64,000 nt of DNA from Amycolatopsis methanolica 239 (GCF_000739085.1 NZ_CP009110.1:3162001-3226000), one strand, 5' to 3'. Positions 18,180-26,812 are shown, counted from the first letter of the stretch. Numbers and translations are program-made. The notes: generated from the sequence alone by a model not told the origin.

Positions 18180-18402
18180 GCGACCAACGGCCCTTCCTGC
18201 CGCCCCGGTGCCCTTGTGCGATCCTGCTGTCGGACCGCAGGCCCTTGTGCCTGCCCGCTCGGACCAGGGGGCCAGGGCGGTGGTCCACTTGCGACAACGC
18301 GTGGCCAGCGGCGCGGCGGGCTCGCCGGCCGGGGACCCCCGACCTCCGGCAGGGACCTTGGTCACTTGTCGCTCTGATGATCGATCTGGGGACCTTCGAC
18401 CC
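18180..18402. promoter_or_regulatory. Array of six DosR-like boxes
   Basis: The 420-base gap 18021-18440 has no gene but holds six 14-mers of the same pattern and orientation: GCGAC-CAAC-GGCCC (18180), CGGAC-CGCA-GGCCC (18231), CGGAC-CAGG-GGGCC (18260), GGGAC-CCCC-GACCT (18332), GGGAC-CTTG-GTCAC (18352) and GGGAC-CTTC-GACCC (18389). The last lies 39-52 bases before the start at 18441. Multiple boxes in front of one promoter are known for strongly induced DosR targets in mycobacteria. Confidence 0.6.
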
Positions 18403-18440
18403 TGTCCGGCGCGCGGAGCCGGGGCGACGATGACGAGGTG

Positions 18441-18986
18441 ATGGATCCGACTCCGCCGAGGGCTGGGCGTGAACTGGGCCGCGCCGAGTCGTTGAACCTG
18501 CTGGGCAGTGTGAGTGTCGGCCGTGTCGTGTTCACCCATCGGGCGCTGCCCACCGTCCGGCCGGTGAACCACGTGCTCCACGACGGCTGCGTCATCGTCC
18601 GGACCCACCCCGGCGCGGCGCTGCTGTCCGCGATCGGCACCGTGGTCGCCTACGAGGCCGACCTCATCCACGAAGGTGACCGGATCGGGTGGAGTGTGAT
18701 CGCGGTCGGGTACGCGCGCCGCGTCGGCGATCGAGAGCTGACCCAGTTCCGGACGTTGCCGAGCCCGTGGGTGGCGGGCGAGATGACCGAGGTGATCCGG
18801 ATCGAGCCGGAACTCGTCACCGGCTTCGCCCTCGACGGCGAACTCCTGCCGTGCAGCCCGTCTGGAAACGAGGGAAGCGCGCCCACGCCCAACGAAAGCC
18901 CCGCCGTCCCGGGAGTCCGCGCATCGCCCGAGACCGGGACCACCACACTCGGCGCATCCGGAGATTCATGCTCGACGGCGCGTTGA
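18441..18986 (+). CDS. Pyridoxamine 5'-phosphate oxidase-family FMN-binding protein
   Basis: 181 residues. The N-terminal two-thirds read SLNLLGSVSVGRVVFTHRALPTVRPVNHVLHDGCVIVRTHPGA and then VVAYEADLIHEGDRIGWSVIAVGYARRV, the split-barrel fold of the small PNPOx-like family that binds FMN or F420. The Val-Gly-Arg-Val-Val-Phe and Pro-Val-Asn motifs are conserved features. The last 50 residues are low-complexity and may be non-homologous tail. DosR-regulated Rv0080 and Rv3129 are of this type. ATG 18441 directly follows an in-frame GTG; GACGAGG is a plausible ribosome site. Confidence 0.88.
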   Translation: MDPTPPRAGRELGRAESLNLLGSVSVGRVVFTHRALPTVRPVNHVLHDGCVIVRTHPGAALLSAIGTVVAYEADLIHEGDRIGWSVIAVGYARRVGDRELTQFRTLPSPWVAGEMTEVIRIEPELVTGFALDGELLPCSPSGNEGSAPTPNESPAVPGVRASPETGTTTLGASGDSCSTAR

Positions 18987-19092
18987 CGTCCACAGTGCGC
19001 GGACCAAGGTCGTTGCGCCGCTAGCGAAGGGGGCTCCAGAAGCCTGCGGTGGCGAAGAAGTACACATTGGACGAGCGCGCGGCCCAACCGCA

Positions 19093-19106
19093 GGGCCGGA
19101 AGTCCC
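19093..19106. promoter_or_regulatory. DosR-like box upstream of USP
   Basis: GGGCCGGAAGTCCC, the exact reverse complement of the box at 12195-12208, lies 60-73 bases before ATG 19166. Confidence 0.7.
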
Positions 19107-19165
19107 TCCGGCCGGTGACCATGGCCTGCTGCCCGCGGGCGGCTCGTCTCCCTCGGTTCGTCGGC

Positions 19166-20225
19166 ATGACCATGAGCAGCGCGCAGGACGCGATCGTCGC
19201 CGGGATCGACGGTTCCGATCATTCCCTCCGGGCATTGCGGTGGGCCGCCGCGAACGCGCGGCGCCGCCACGCGCCCTTGCACGTCGTGTACGCGTTCGCC
19301 CCGCTCGCCGGGTTCTACGGGGCCGGGATGCCGGTGCTGCAGAACGCCTACGACGAGCTGGTGCGGGCAGTCGAGAGAACGCTGGCGGAGGCGGTGCGGA
19401 CCGCCCGTGAGGTCGCCGGCGACGAAGTCACGATCACCTCGGAGATGCCGGACGAGCCGGCCGCGCCCCTGCTGGTGTCCCGGTCCCGCGGCGCCCGGAT
19501 GATCGTCCTCGGCAGCTCCGGCGCCGGAGGCTTCACCGGTATGCTCGCCGGTTCGACGACGCTCGGAGTCTCGGCCCACGCCCACTGCTCCGTCGTGGTC
19601 GTCCGCGGCCGGGATACCGAGGACGGACCGGTGGTCGTCGGCGTGGACGGCAGCGCCAACAGCGCGTGGGCGCTGGACACGGCGTTCGAGGAGGCGTCCT
19701 GGCGGGGCGCGCCGCTGATCGCGGTGCACGCGTGGAGCGACGACCGGTTCACCGGCTACTACGGGACCCTGCCGCTGGCGGTGGACTGGGACGAGATCGA
19801 GCAGGACGAGCAGCGGCTGCTGGCCGAGCAGCTGAGCGGCGGGGCAGGAGCGGCACCCGGACGTGAAGGTCGAGCGGGTCGTGGCGCGGGACCGGCCCCG
19901 GCACCAGCTGCTCGACTGGAGCGCCAATGCCCAGCTGGTCGTGGTCGGCAGCCGTGGGCGCGGCGGGTTCGGCGGGCTGTTGCTCGGTCCGACCAGCCAG
20001 GCGCTCCTCCACCACGCCCAGTGCCCGGTGATGGTCGTCTCTCCCGGCGACGACCGCTGGACGAGAATCCCGTGGGGGCACGAGAGATCCCACAACGGTC
20101 AGGACTTCCGCCGTCGCCGCCGGGCGGGCGCGGTGACGGCGGGGCGGCTGAAGATCGAGCTCATCAGGGCGATGCCGAGGACGAAGCCGAAGTTGTACCA
20201 GTTGCCGTTGTTGTGCACCTCGTAG
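19166..20225 (+). pseudogene. Universal stress protein, frameshifted in second domain
   Basis: A tandem USP of the same type as the 57.6-kb gene. Domain 1 is intact (IVAGIDGSDHSLRALRWAAANAR to GSSGAGGFTGMLAGSTT) and domain 2 is intact up to LLAEQLSG. Near 19850, inside GCGGCGGGG, the frame changes. The expected [19 protein letters not shown] continues one frame over, down to [33 protein letters not shown], and the shifted frame then stays open to 20225, into the convergent lipoprotein gene. One extra G explains the break, so sequencing error or a genuine recent mutation are both possible. If real, the product would have only one working domain. Confidence 0.85.
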
Positions 20226-20413
20226 ATGCCGACGCCGTCGTCGAACAGCGAGACGATGAACGCGATCGGGCAGATGATCCCGTGCCACAGGCCGAGCCAG
20301 AACCCGGCCGGGTCGGGCGTGCCCGCCGCGGCGTCGTTCGGCCCGGCCGCGCACGAGGCGACGAGCAGAGCGGTGACCAGGACCAGCCCGGCGATCCGGG
20401 CGCGGCGCTTCAC
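20099..20413 (-). CDS. Small lipoprotein with a membrane-spanning tail
   Basis: 104 residues. The N-terminus KRRARIAGLVLVTALLVASC is a lipoprotein signal with lipobox LVASC, cleavage before Cys21. After a short Ala/Gly/Pro linker comes WLGLWHGIICPIAFIVSLFDDGVGIYEVHNNGNWYNFGFVLGIALMSSIF, a pattern with two hydrophobic stretches around EVHNNGNWYNFGF that recurs in small actinobacterial membrane proteins of unknown function. GTG 20413 overlaps the stop of the upstream gene (GTGA), so both are made together. Confidence 0.8.
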   Translation of the reverse strand: MKRRARIAGLVLVTALLVASCAAGPNDAAAGTPDPAGFWLGLWHGIICPIAFIVSLFDDGVGIYEVHNNGNWYNFGFVLGIALMSSIFSRPAVTAPARRRRRKS

Positions 20414-20658
20414 GGGTGCGCCGGTTCCGGCTCGACGACCGGCTTGCGGCCGAAGCGCCGGTAGGCCAGCGGGCCGAGGAAGTTCACGGCGATCGCCAGC
20501 GCCCAGGCGCCTTTGGGGCCGCGCACCGAGTCGGCCGGGCGGCGGGACAGGTCCCACCACGCGTCGGCTGCCATGGCCACCTGCAGGGCCGCCGCCGCCA
20601 CGATGGCTCCCTGTTCGGTCCGGCTCAGTTCGTGCCAGTGCCGGTGGGTGTGTCGCAT
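20410..20658 (-). CDS. PLDc_N-type two-helix membrane protein
   Basis: 82 residues. After MRHTHRHWHELSRTEQ come a first helix (GAIVAAAALQVAMAADAWWDL), the linker RRPADSVRGPKGAWAL, and a second helix (AIAVNFLGPLAYRRFGRK). The R-P-x(5)-G-x-K-x-WAL-x(5)-N-x-x-GP-x-x-Y pattern is that of the PLDc_N (phospholipase D nuclease N-terminal) membrane family found in short stand-alone proteins. ATG 20658 follows GAGGAGGAA. Two DosR-like boxes lie 61-96 bases upstream. The role is unknown. Confidence 0.82.
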   Translation of the reverse strand: MRHTHRHWHELSRTEQGAIVAAAALQVAMAADAWWDLSRRPADSVRGPKGAWALAIAVNFLGPLAYRRFGRKPVVEPEPAHP

Positions 20659-20718
20659 GGGGTTCCTCCTCGTCGGCTCTCCGGTCCCAGGGTGTGCGGG
20701 CGGTGCCGCCGCGGGAAA

Positions 20719-20754
20719 CGGACGTAAGGCACTCGCGGCGAGGACCTTGGTCAG
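20719..20754. promoter_or_regulatory. Two DosR-like boxes upstream of the PLDc_N-lipoprotein pair
   Basis: CGGAC-GTAA-GGCAC at 20719-20732 and AGGAC-CTTG-GTCAG at 20741-20754 lie 61-96 bases from the start at 20658. Each has one mismatch-prone half-site. Confidence 0.5.
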
Positions 20755-21000
20755 CACGTGCCCGGCTGCTGGCAGACTGCCGCGGTGAGGCTGTTGTCCG
20801 AGGGTGAGCTGCACGTGCACGACGGGCAGTTCTCCGTGAGAGCCGGACCGGGGAGTTCTTCGACGGCCTGACGGACGCCCGCGGCGGGCATTCGAACAGC
20901 CTGCGCGGACGTTGGCCAAAGTCGTGCCGCCCAGGTCGTGGACCTTTGGCGGCTGCGCCCGCAACGCCAGGGCCGAGCGCGATGCCGACCGTGGCAATGC

Positions 21001-21190
21001 CTGCGGCGCCGAGGACCGCGCGGCGGGCCCGCCCCACGGTCGTGGCCGTCAACGTCGCGCTGGTCGTGCTGGCGTTCGTGAGCACGCTGATCATCGCCTG
21101 GTCCCTCGAAGCGCGGCGGTCGCTGGCTGTGGCCAGGGCGTTCGGCGCCACCCCGGGCCAGGTCAGGGCCGCGCGTTCGGTTGCGCAGCT
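21001..21190 (+). pseudogene. FtsX-type ABC permease remnant
   Basis: A short in-frame stretch reads ARPTVVAVNVALVVLAFVS, TLIIAWSLEARRSLAVARAF and GATPGQVRAA. A hydrophobic helix followed by E-x-RR-x-x-x-x-x-R-A-x-G-A-T-x-x-Q is the C-terminal signature of FtsX-family permeases. Nothing of the remaining protein, nor an ATPase partner, is nearby. The rest of the gap 20755-21256 has no supported gene; a few residues near 20785 (RLLSEGELHVHDGQF) look like another eroded coding stretch that I cannot identify. Confidence 0.55.
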
Positions 21191-21256
21191 CCCGGTCGTC
21201 CTGCACACGCCCCGCCCGGTCGCGCCGGTGCTCAGAGACCGTCCAGGCGCCCAGGA

Positions 21257-22286
21257 TCAGCCGCCCAGCGCGCTCAGCACCAGCGCCGACACGGTGGAGC
21301 GGTGCGCGGGGCTGTCCTCCCACCGCAAGCGGCGCCCGAACTCGACCACCACGCCGAAACCGGCGTGCACCAGCACCCGCGCCAGACGCGAGTCCAGGTC
21401 CGGCCGCACCGCCCGCAGGTGCTGCTCCCACACCGCGATGTGATCGCGCTGCGCGGCGACCAGCGGCCGCCGCAGGTTGTCCGGCAGCCCGACGATCTCG
21501 GCGTTCGCGACGGTGGTGAGCGCGTTGTACTCGAAGCTGTATGCCACGTAGGTGGCCGTCAGCGCGGCGAGCGCGTCACGCGGGTCCGTCACCCCGCGCA
21601 GGTTGTGGTCCACCGCCTGGGTCAGGAGCGCCGCCGCCTGCAGGCACGCCGCCGCCAGGATGTCGGCCTTGCCGGTGAAGTAGCGGTACAGCGCGGACGG
21701 AACCAGTCCGACGGCCTCGGCGATCCGGCCGTTGGTGACGGCAGCGAACCCGTCCCGTTCGAACAGCGGCACGGCGGCCGCGAGGATCTCCGAACGCCGG
21801 GTCCGCGCCACGGGCTGCGCGGGGAGTTCGACCGCGTGCGCGGTGCTCGCCTCCGGGTCGGCCGCCGCCACGCGCAGCGCGCAGCTCTGCAGCTCGTCCT
21901 CCAGCCGCCGCTGGGCGATCGACGTGTGGTGCATCGTGATGGACCCGATCGCGCCGAGCGCCGCCACGGCCCGCAGGTGCTCGCCGGGCCGCGGGTGCTC
22001 GCGCCGCACCGCCTCCGCCACCCGCTCGACGACGCGCGCGAACTTGCCCCGCAGCACCCGCCGGTCCGCGCGGTCGAGGTAGCGGGACTCCCACCGGTAG
22101 AGGCCGCCGGACGCGCGGTGGGCGACGGTGACGCGGGTCGCCGCTGCGAGCACGTCGGCCAGGGGCGCGCCGTCCGGCACCTCGTCCAGCGCGGCGAGGA
22201 GACCGTCGACCATGACGTCCGCGCACTCGGCGAACAACGCGTACTTGTTCGGGAAGTGCCGGTACAGGGCCGCGGCAGTGCTGCCG
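21257..22286 (-). pseudogene. Tandem TetR-type regulator lacking its N-terminal DNA-binding helices
   Basis: Two TetR units were fused in the ancestor. The second is complete, RRSEILAAAVPLFERDGFAAVTNGRIAEAVGLVPSALYRYFTGKADIL being a full helix-turn-helix, followed by its ligand domain. The first is cut: it begins within the recognition helix as AAALYRHFPNKYALFAECADVMV and lacks everything before. Upstream, the sequence switches at about 22286 directly into the C-terminus of a molybdenum hydroxylase gene in another frame. So a deletion joined the two genes. The only internal starts (TTG 22237) would give a protein with one intact helix-turn-helix, so partial function cannot be excluded. Confidence 0.75.
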
Positions 22287-23995
22287 TCAGCTCCTCGCCC
22301 GGCGCCGACAACCCGACCGCGGTGAGGTTCGGCCTGCCCACCGCGCGCAGCACCTCGCCGAAGGTCATCGACCGGCCGCCGCCGTGGACGCGGCCGTCGG
22401 CGTAGGTGACCTCCTCACCGGCGAACGGCGCCCCGGGAGCCGAGGCCAGCGCGAGCAGTTCGTCGATCACCTGCGCGGCGCCCGCCATGATCGCCGTGCC
22501 CGCGCTCGCCGTGGCGGTGGACCCGCCGGACATCCCGCCGGGCGGCAGGGCCGAGTCGCCGAGAAGCGCGGGGTGATCCGGCCGGCCGGGATGTCCAGCG
22601 ATTCGGCGTCCACCAGGGACAGCACGGTCAGCATTCCGGTGCCCGGGTCCGCGCCGCTGGTCGCGATGTCCGCGGTGTCGTCCGCGTTGAGCGTGATCCC
22701 GACCGACGCGGGGAACCGGAGCGCGGGGAACATCGCACGGCCATGCCCATGCCGACCAGCCAGTCCCCGTCGGTGCGGCCGCCCGGCCTGCGGTCGGCCC
22801 ACCCGAACCGCTGCGCGCCGATGCGGAAGCACTCGTCGAGGTGCTTGCTCGACCACTGCAGGTCCTTGCCGGGCGGGGCGAGCGAGTTGTTCCGCTGCCG
22901 TAGCTCGATCGGGTCCATGCCGAGCGCGTCGGCCAGCTCGTCGATCGCGCTCTCCAGCGCGAACGAGCCGGGCGCCTCGCCTGGCGCGCGCATGAATGTG
23001 ATCGGCGGCAGGTTCAGCGGGACGATCCGCTGGCTGATCTGCAGGTTGCGCGTCGAGTACCATTCGCGGGAGGTGCCGTGCGAGGTCGGCTCGATGAACG
23101 AGCGCGCGGTGTCCGTGTGCTGCACCACGAGTCGTGCCGCAGCGCGACCAGCGTGCCGTCCCGTTCCGCGCCCAGGTGATCCGCTGCACGGTCGCCGCGC
23201 GGCCCGCCGTCACCGTGAACACCTGCTCGCGGGGCAGCGACGCCTTCACCGGCCTGCCCAGCGCGCGGGACGCGGCGGCCGCGAGGAACGCGGGCGCCGT
23301 GGTGCGGCCCTTGCCGCCGAACGCGCCACCCACGAACGGTTCACCGCCCGCACCGCTGCCGGGTCCAGCCCCAGCGCCATCGCCAGCGCCATGGCCTGCA
23401 GGTGGGCGCCCTGGTTTCCACTGTAGACGGTGAGCGTGTCGTCGGCCCACACCGCGACGGCCGAGTGCGGCTCCATCGGGGTGTGGTTCTGCGACGCGGT
23501 GCGGTAGGTCGCGTCGACGACCACCGGGCCGGCGGCGATCGCGTCCTTGATGGACTCGACGGCGTCTTCGAGCACGCTGAGCGTCGGCGGCGCGTCCACG
23601 TGCCCGGGCGAGGCCTCGATGGCCGTGGCCAGCCCGTCCTCCAGCGAGGTCAGCGGGGGCAGTTCCCGGTAGGCGGCCCGCGCCTGCTCGAACGTCTCCG
23701 CCACGACGAACCCGATGGGCTGGCCGACGTAGGTGACCTGCCGGTCGCGCAGCGGAACCCACGTCTCGCCGAACATCGGCGTCGTGGCCTGGTTCAGCGC
23801 CCGCGGGTCGAAGGGGGAGTACACGCCGAGCACACCCGGCGCGCTCTTCGCGGCGGTGACGTCCATGCTCTCGATCTCGCCGTGCGCGATCGTGCTGACC
23901 ACGATGTAGCCGTAGACCATGCCCGGGAAGTTGTGGTCCACCCCGTACTTCGCGCCGCCGGTGACCTTCAGCGGCGCGTCCAGCCGTGTCGGCAT
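22287..23995 (-). pseudogene. Molybdenum hydroxylase (xanthine dehydrogenase family) large subunit, broken
   Basis: The start MPTRLDAPLKVTGGAKYGVDHNFPG at 23995 overlaps the end of the FAD-subunit fragment (ATGA), the native operon layout. Homology then continues through frame changes near 23335 (a 4-base loss before FVGGAFGGKG), 23131 (one base lost in HDS-VQHTDTARS), 22738 (before MFPALRFPASVGITL) and 22573. The visible end is SAGTAIMAGAAQVIDELL to FGEVLRAVGRPNLTAVG, which runs into TetR sequence at about 22287. The C-terminal end and the frame are lost, so no molybdenum enzyme can be made. The family oxidises aldehydes or N-heterocycles. Confidence 0.85.
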
Positions 23996-24240
23996 CAGCG
24001 GCTCCCCTCGGTGACTTCGAGCAGGGCGCGGACGATCGTCCGCGGCAGCAGGGACAGCTTGAAAGCGCTTTCCGACAGTGGCCGAGCGCCATCGGTGGCG
24101 AGCGCGGCGGCGGCCGTGAACGACTCCTCGGTCGCCGGCTTCCCGCGCAGGGCCGCCTCGACGGCGGTGAGCCGCCACGGCACGGTGGCCACGCCACCGG
24201 CCGCGACCCGCGCGTCGGCGACGACCCCGTCCAGCTCAGC
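23995..24240 (-). pseudogene. Molybdenum hydroxylase FAD subunit, C-terminal fragment
   Basis: The stretch LDGVVADARVAAGGVATVPWRLTAVEAALRGKPATEESF and onward to SLLPRTIVRALLEVTEGSR is the C-terminal domain of the FAD-binding (CoxM/XdhB-like) subunit. It joins abruptly near 24239 to sequence from the middle of the same protein lying on the opposite strand. Confidence 0.8.
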
Positions 24241-24704
24241 GCGTCCCAGCAGCTGCGCAACATGGCGAGCATCGGCGGCAACCTGACGCAGCGCACGCGG
24301 TGCACGTACTTCCGCGACGTGACCACGCCGTGCAACCGGCGCGAGCCGGGCAGCGGCTGCCCCGCCATCGACGGCGCGAACCGGATGCACGCGGTGCTCG
24401 GCACGAGCGACAGGTGCGTCGCCCCCCCACCCCAGTGACGTGGCGGTCGCCCTCGTCGCGTTCGACGCCGAGGTCCGGCTCGCCGGGCCGGACGGCGAGC
24501 GCACCGTCAAACTGACCGACTTCTACCGCACGCCGGGCGACACCCCGCACGTCGAGCACGACCTGCGTCCCGGCGAGCTGATCACCGAGGTCGTCGTGCC
24601 GCGGCTGGACTGGGCCACGCACACGACCTACGTCAAGGTGCGAGACCGGCAGTCCTACGAGTTCGCGCTCTGCTCGGCCGCGGTCGCGCTCGACGTGCGG
24701 GACA
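24239..24704 (+). pseudogene. Inverted internal segment of the FAD subunit gene
   Basis: Read on the plus strand, this segment encodes SQQLRNMASIGGNLTQRTRC, then YFRDVTTPCNRREPGSGCPAIDG, then VAVALVAFDAEVRLAGPDGER to YEFALCSAAVALDVRD. These are the FAD-binding GGNL region and middle of the same FAD subunit whose C-terminus lies next to it on the minus strand. So about 465 bases are inverted within the gene. A one-base frameshift in a C7 run (24422-24428) also separates two frames inside it. The N-terminal 80-90 residues of the subunit are missing. Confidence 0.8.
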
Positions 24705-25020
24705 TGCCTTGCCCCGGCGTGCAGAAGCCGCACTGCAGGGCGTCCTGGTCGGCGAAGGCCTGCTGCACGGGATGCAGTTCGTCCCCTGTGGACAGACCTT
24801 CGACGGTGGTGACCGGCTTGGTCACGGCGGCGGCGAGGGTGAGGAAGGACAGCACGGGCCGTCCGCCGACGTGCATGGTGCTGGCGCCGCACTGGCCGCG
24901 GTCGCAGCCCTTCTTGGGGCCGGTGATCCCGAGCCGTTCACGCAGCGCGTCGAGCAGCGTGACGCCCGGGTCGACGCTCAGGTGTTCGGGATGGCCGTTC
25001 ACTTCGAGTGAGATGTCCAC
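24705..25020 (-). pseudogene. 2Fe-2S subunit of molybdenum hydroxylase, truncated
   Basis: Starting at GTG 25020, DISLEVNGHPEHLSVDPGVTLLDALRERLGI is followed by the plant-type ferredoxin cluster CDRGQCGAST and by DQDALQCGFCTPGQGM, where the second 2Fe-2S motif begins. The protein then ends at the inversion boundary, losing the CRC half of the second cluster. The first cluster is also altered: the expected third Cys of C-x4-C-x2-C is Ser here (CDRGQCGAS). It was the first gene of the operon. Confidence 0.82.
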
Positions 25021-25060
25021 TGGATCGCTTCCCTGACGGCGTGGAGGTCCGGAAGCGGAG

Positions 25061-25105
25061 CGGATACTTATCCGATTTCTCTCGACGGTATCGGATTACA
25101 ATCCG
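25061..25105. promoter_or_regulatory. Two tandem operator palindromes for TetR
   Basis: CGGATA-CT-TATCCG at 25061-25074 and CGGATT-AC-AATCCG at 25092-25105 are perfect 6+2+6 inverted repeats with centres 31 bases apart, in the divergent gap between the broken molybdenum hydroxylase operon (start 25020) and the TetR gene (start 25189). The AT-rich composition and divergent layout are typical of TetR operators controlling both directions. Confidence 0.7.
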
Positions 25106-25188
25106 CTTCCCAATGAAGAGTACGCCCGGAGCGGCTCCAGGTGGGCGGGTTACCGTGAAGCGGCACCGGAACGGCGAGGGAGGGACCA

Positions 25189-25756
25189 ATGACGACGGGT
25201 TCGGTCAGCCCACGGCGTGCCGACACCCGCCGCAACCACGAGCGCATCCTCGCCGTCGCGGCGCAGACCCTCGCCGAGTCGGGGGAGGTGTCGTTCAACG
25301 CGATCGCCAAGCGCGCCGGGGTCGGCGTCGGCACGGTGTACCGCCACTTTCCCCCCGGCGGACCTCATCCTGGCCGTCTACGAGCGGGAGGTCCGGCACC
25401 TGCTGGAGGTCGTGCCGGAGCTGCTGGAGCACGCCGGCCCGGCCGGGGCGTTCCGGACCTGGGTGACGGACCACCTCGCGCCGTACATGATGACCAAGCG
25501 CGGCCTGGCGAGGGCGCTGGCCGAGGCGACGGCGCAGCGCGGGACGCTGCCGGCCAGCGCCGTCCAGTCGATCCGCGAGGCGATGGAAGCGCTGCTGACG
25601 GCCGGCGTCGAGGCGGGCCTGGTGCGGCCCGGGGTCGACGTCGAGACCGTGATGCGCAGCCTGCTGGGCCTGCTCCACCTCGACCCCGAGGACGACTGGC
25701 GGTGCCAGACGGCGGACCTGGTGGACCTCGTGTGGCGCGGCCTCCGCGCGGACTGA
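25189..25756 (+). pseudogene. TetR-family regulator with a frameshift in a C-run
   Basis: The N-terminus has a complete helix-turn-helix (HERILAVAAQTLAESGEVSFNAIAKRAGVGVGTVYRHFP). Just after it a run of six C (25351-25356) puts the frame out by one base: removing one C restores PADLILAVYEREVRHLLEVVPELL to the natural end DLVWRGLRAD. As written, the protein would continue out of frame to 25884. The position in a homopolymer makes sequencing error a serious alternative. ATG 25189 has a strong ribosome site (GAGGGAGGGA). The divergent molybdenum hydroxylase operon was probably its target. Confidence 0.8.
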
Positions 25757-25828
25757 GCACCATCGACCGCTGCCGGGTTCGAGTCGTTCCCGGCCGCCGA
25801 GCAGTGCGAACGACAGGCCCGGCCAGCG

Positions 25829-25846
25829 CTAGACGAGTAATGCGTA
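25829..25846 (+). repeat. IS left inverted repeat (with CTAG)
   Basis: CTAGACGAGTAATGCGTA, exact complement of the right end at 26795-26812. Confidence 0.9.
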
Positions 25847-26808
25847 TCTCGGTTAGTGGTCGTAGGCGGTCAGTGATCGGGTGATGGGTTGGCCGGTGGC
25901 GCGGTTGTGCCAGATGGCGGCGGTGAGGGCCAGGAGGCGTTGGGCGACGCGGGTTCCGACGCCTTCGATGGTGCGTCCGCCGTGCTGTTCGAGGTCGAGT
26001 TGGCCTTTGAGGGTGTCGTTGACTGACTCGATGAGCTGGCGGATGGACTTGAGCAGCGGCTCGCCGGGATGGGGCCGGCGGTTGCGGTAGGACGGTCGGA
26101 TCAGCCGGACCCCGCGCTCGGTGAGGTAGTGGTCGAGTTCGCGGGAGACGTAGCCCTTGTCGGCGATGATCAGCAGGCCGGGGCGGTCGGTGAGCAGGTG
26201 GGGTTCGTGGTCGCAGATCGCCATGAGTACCTGCCGCTCGTCGATCTTCGGGTCCGCCAGCGCCCAGGCCACCGGGAGTCCGGCAGGGGTGCAGACCAGA
26301 TGCAGCCGCAGTCCCCAGAACCAGCGGGAGTGTGAGCGGCAGAAGCCGTACTTGGCCCAGCCGGCCAGCTCTGAGCGCTTGACCGTCGGTCGGGACCGGC
26401 CGCACTCCACCGGGGTGGAGTCGACGATCCAGGTGGTGTCGGTCCACAGGTCGGTATCGGCCGCCAGCCAGCGCATCACGTGCTTGATCAGTGGCAGCGC
26501 AGCGCGCAGGCGACGGTTGTAGCCGGACTGGCCGGGCAGGTAGCGGAACGCGCCGGGCATCCGGGCGGGCAGGAACCGCAGCCAGCGGGCCTCGGAGGTG
26601 AACCCCAGCAACGCCTGGGCGACGGCCAGCGTGACCAGCTCAGCGTCGGTCAGCTTCGGCGGTCTGCCCATCCGCCGCCTGCCCGCGAGATGGTCGTCGA
26701 TCTTGACGTAGAGTGCGGTGAGAAGGGTGTTCAGGTCGGTCGTCACAAACTGATCTTGGACACCCTTCACCTCACTCCGGGCATCACCCCGACTTACGCA
26801 TTACTCGT
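25833..26808. mobile_element. IS982-family insertion sequence
   Basis: A 976-base element with near-perfect terminal inverted repeats (ACGAGTAATGCGTA on the left and its complement on the right) and one transposase gene on the minus strand. CTAG flanks both ends (25829-25832 and 26809-26812), either a 4-base target duplication or part of the ends, since CTAG is its own complement. Frame, ends and transposase are intact, so the copy looks recent. It inserted between the TetR gene and the arsenic operon. Confidence 0.88.
25853..26770 (-). CDS. IS982-family transposase
   Basis: 305 residues. The DDE catalytic core is visible: WIVDSTPVECGRS (first Asp), LLIIADKGYVSRELDHYL (second Asp) and LIESVNDTLKGQLDLEQHGGR (Glu). 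The N-terminal MGRPPKLTDAELVTLAVAQALLGF region is the usual helix-turn-helix of IS4/IS5-like enzymes; the spacing of motifs and the QLDLEQHGGR block fit IS982. The start is GTG 26770. Full length suggests an active element. Confidence 0.92.
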   Translation of the reverse strand: MKGVQDQFVTTDLNTLLTALYVKIDDHLAGRRRMGRPPKLTDAELVTLAVAQALLGFTSEARWLRFLPARMPGAFRYLPGQSGYNRRLRAALPLIKHVMRWLAADTDLWTDTTWIVDSTPVECGRSRPTVKRSELAGWAKYGFCRSHSRWFWGLRLHLVCTPAGLPVAWALADPKIDERQVLMAICDHEPHLLTDRPGLLIIADKGYVSRELDHYLTERGVRLIRPSYRNRRPHPGEPLLKSIRQLIESVNDTLKGQLDLEQHGGRTIEGVGTRVAQRLLALTAAIWHNRATGQPITRSLTAYDH

Positions 26809-26812
26809 CTAG
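26795..26812 (-). repeat. IS right inverted repeat (with CTAG)
   Basis: TACGCATTACTCGTCTAG, exact complement of the left end at 25829-25846; beyond these 18 bases the two ends diverge after a few partial matches. Confidence 0.9.

Noticed and set aside
15159-18671. Minus-strand open frame of 1170 codons opposite the metal ATPase gene
   Set aside because: Shadow frame caused by high GC; composition is Arg/Pro/His/Gln-rich with no domain, while the plus strand has a complete ATPase.
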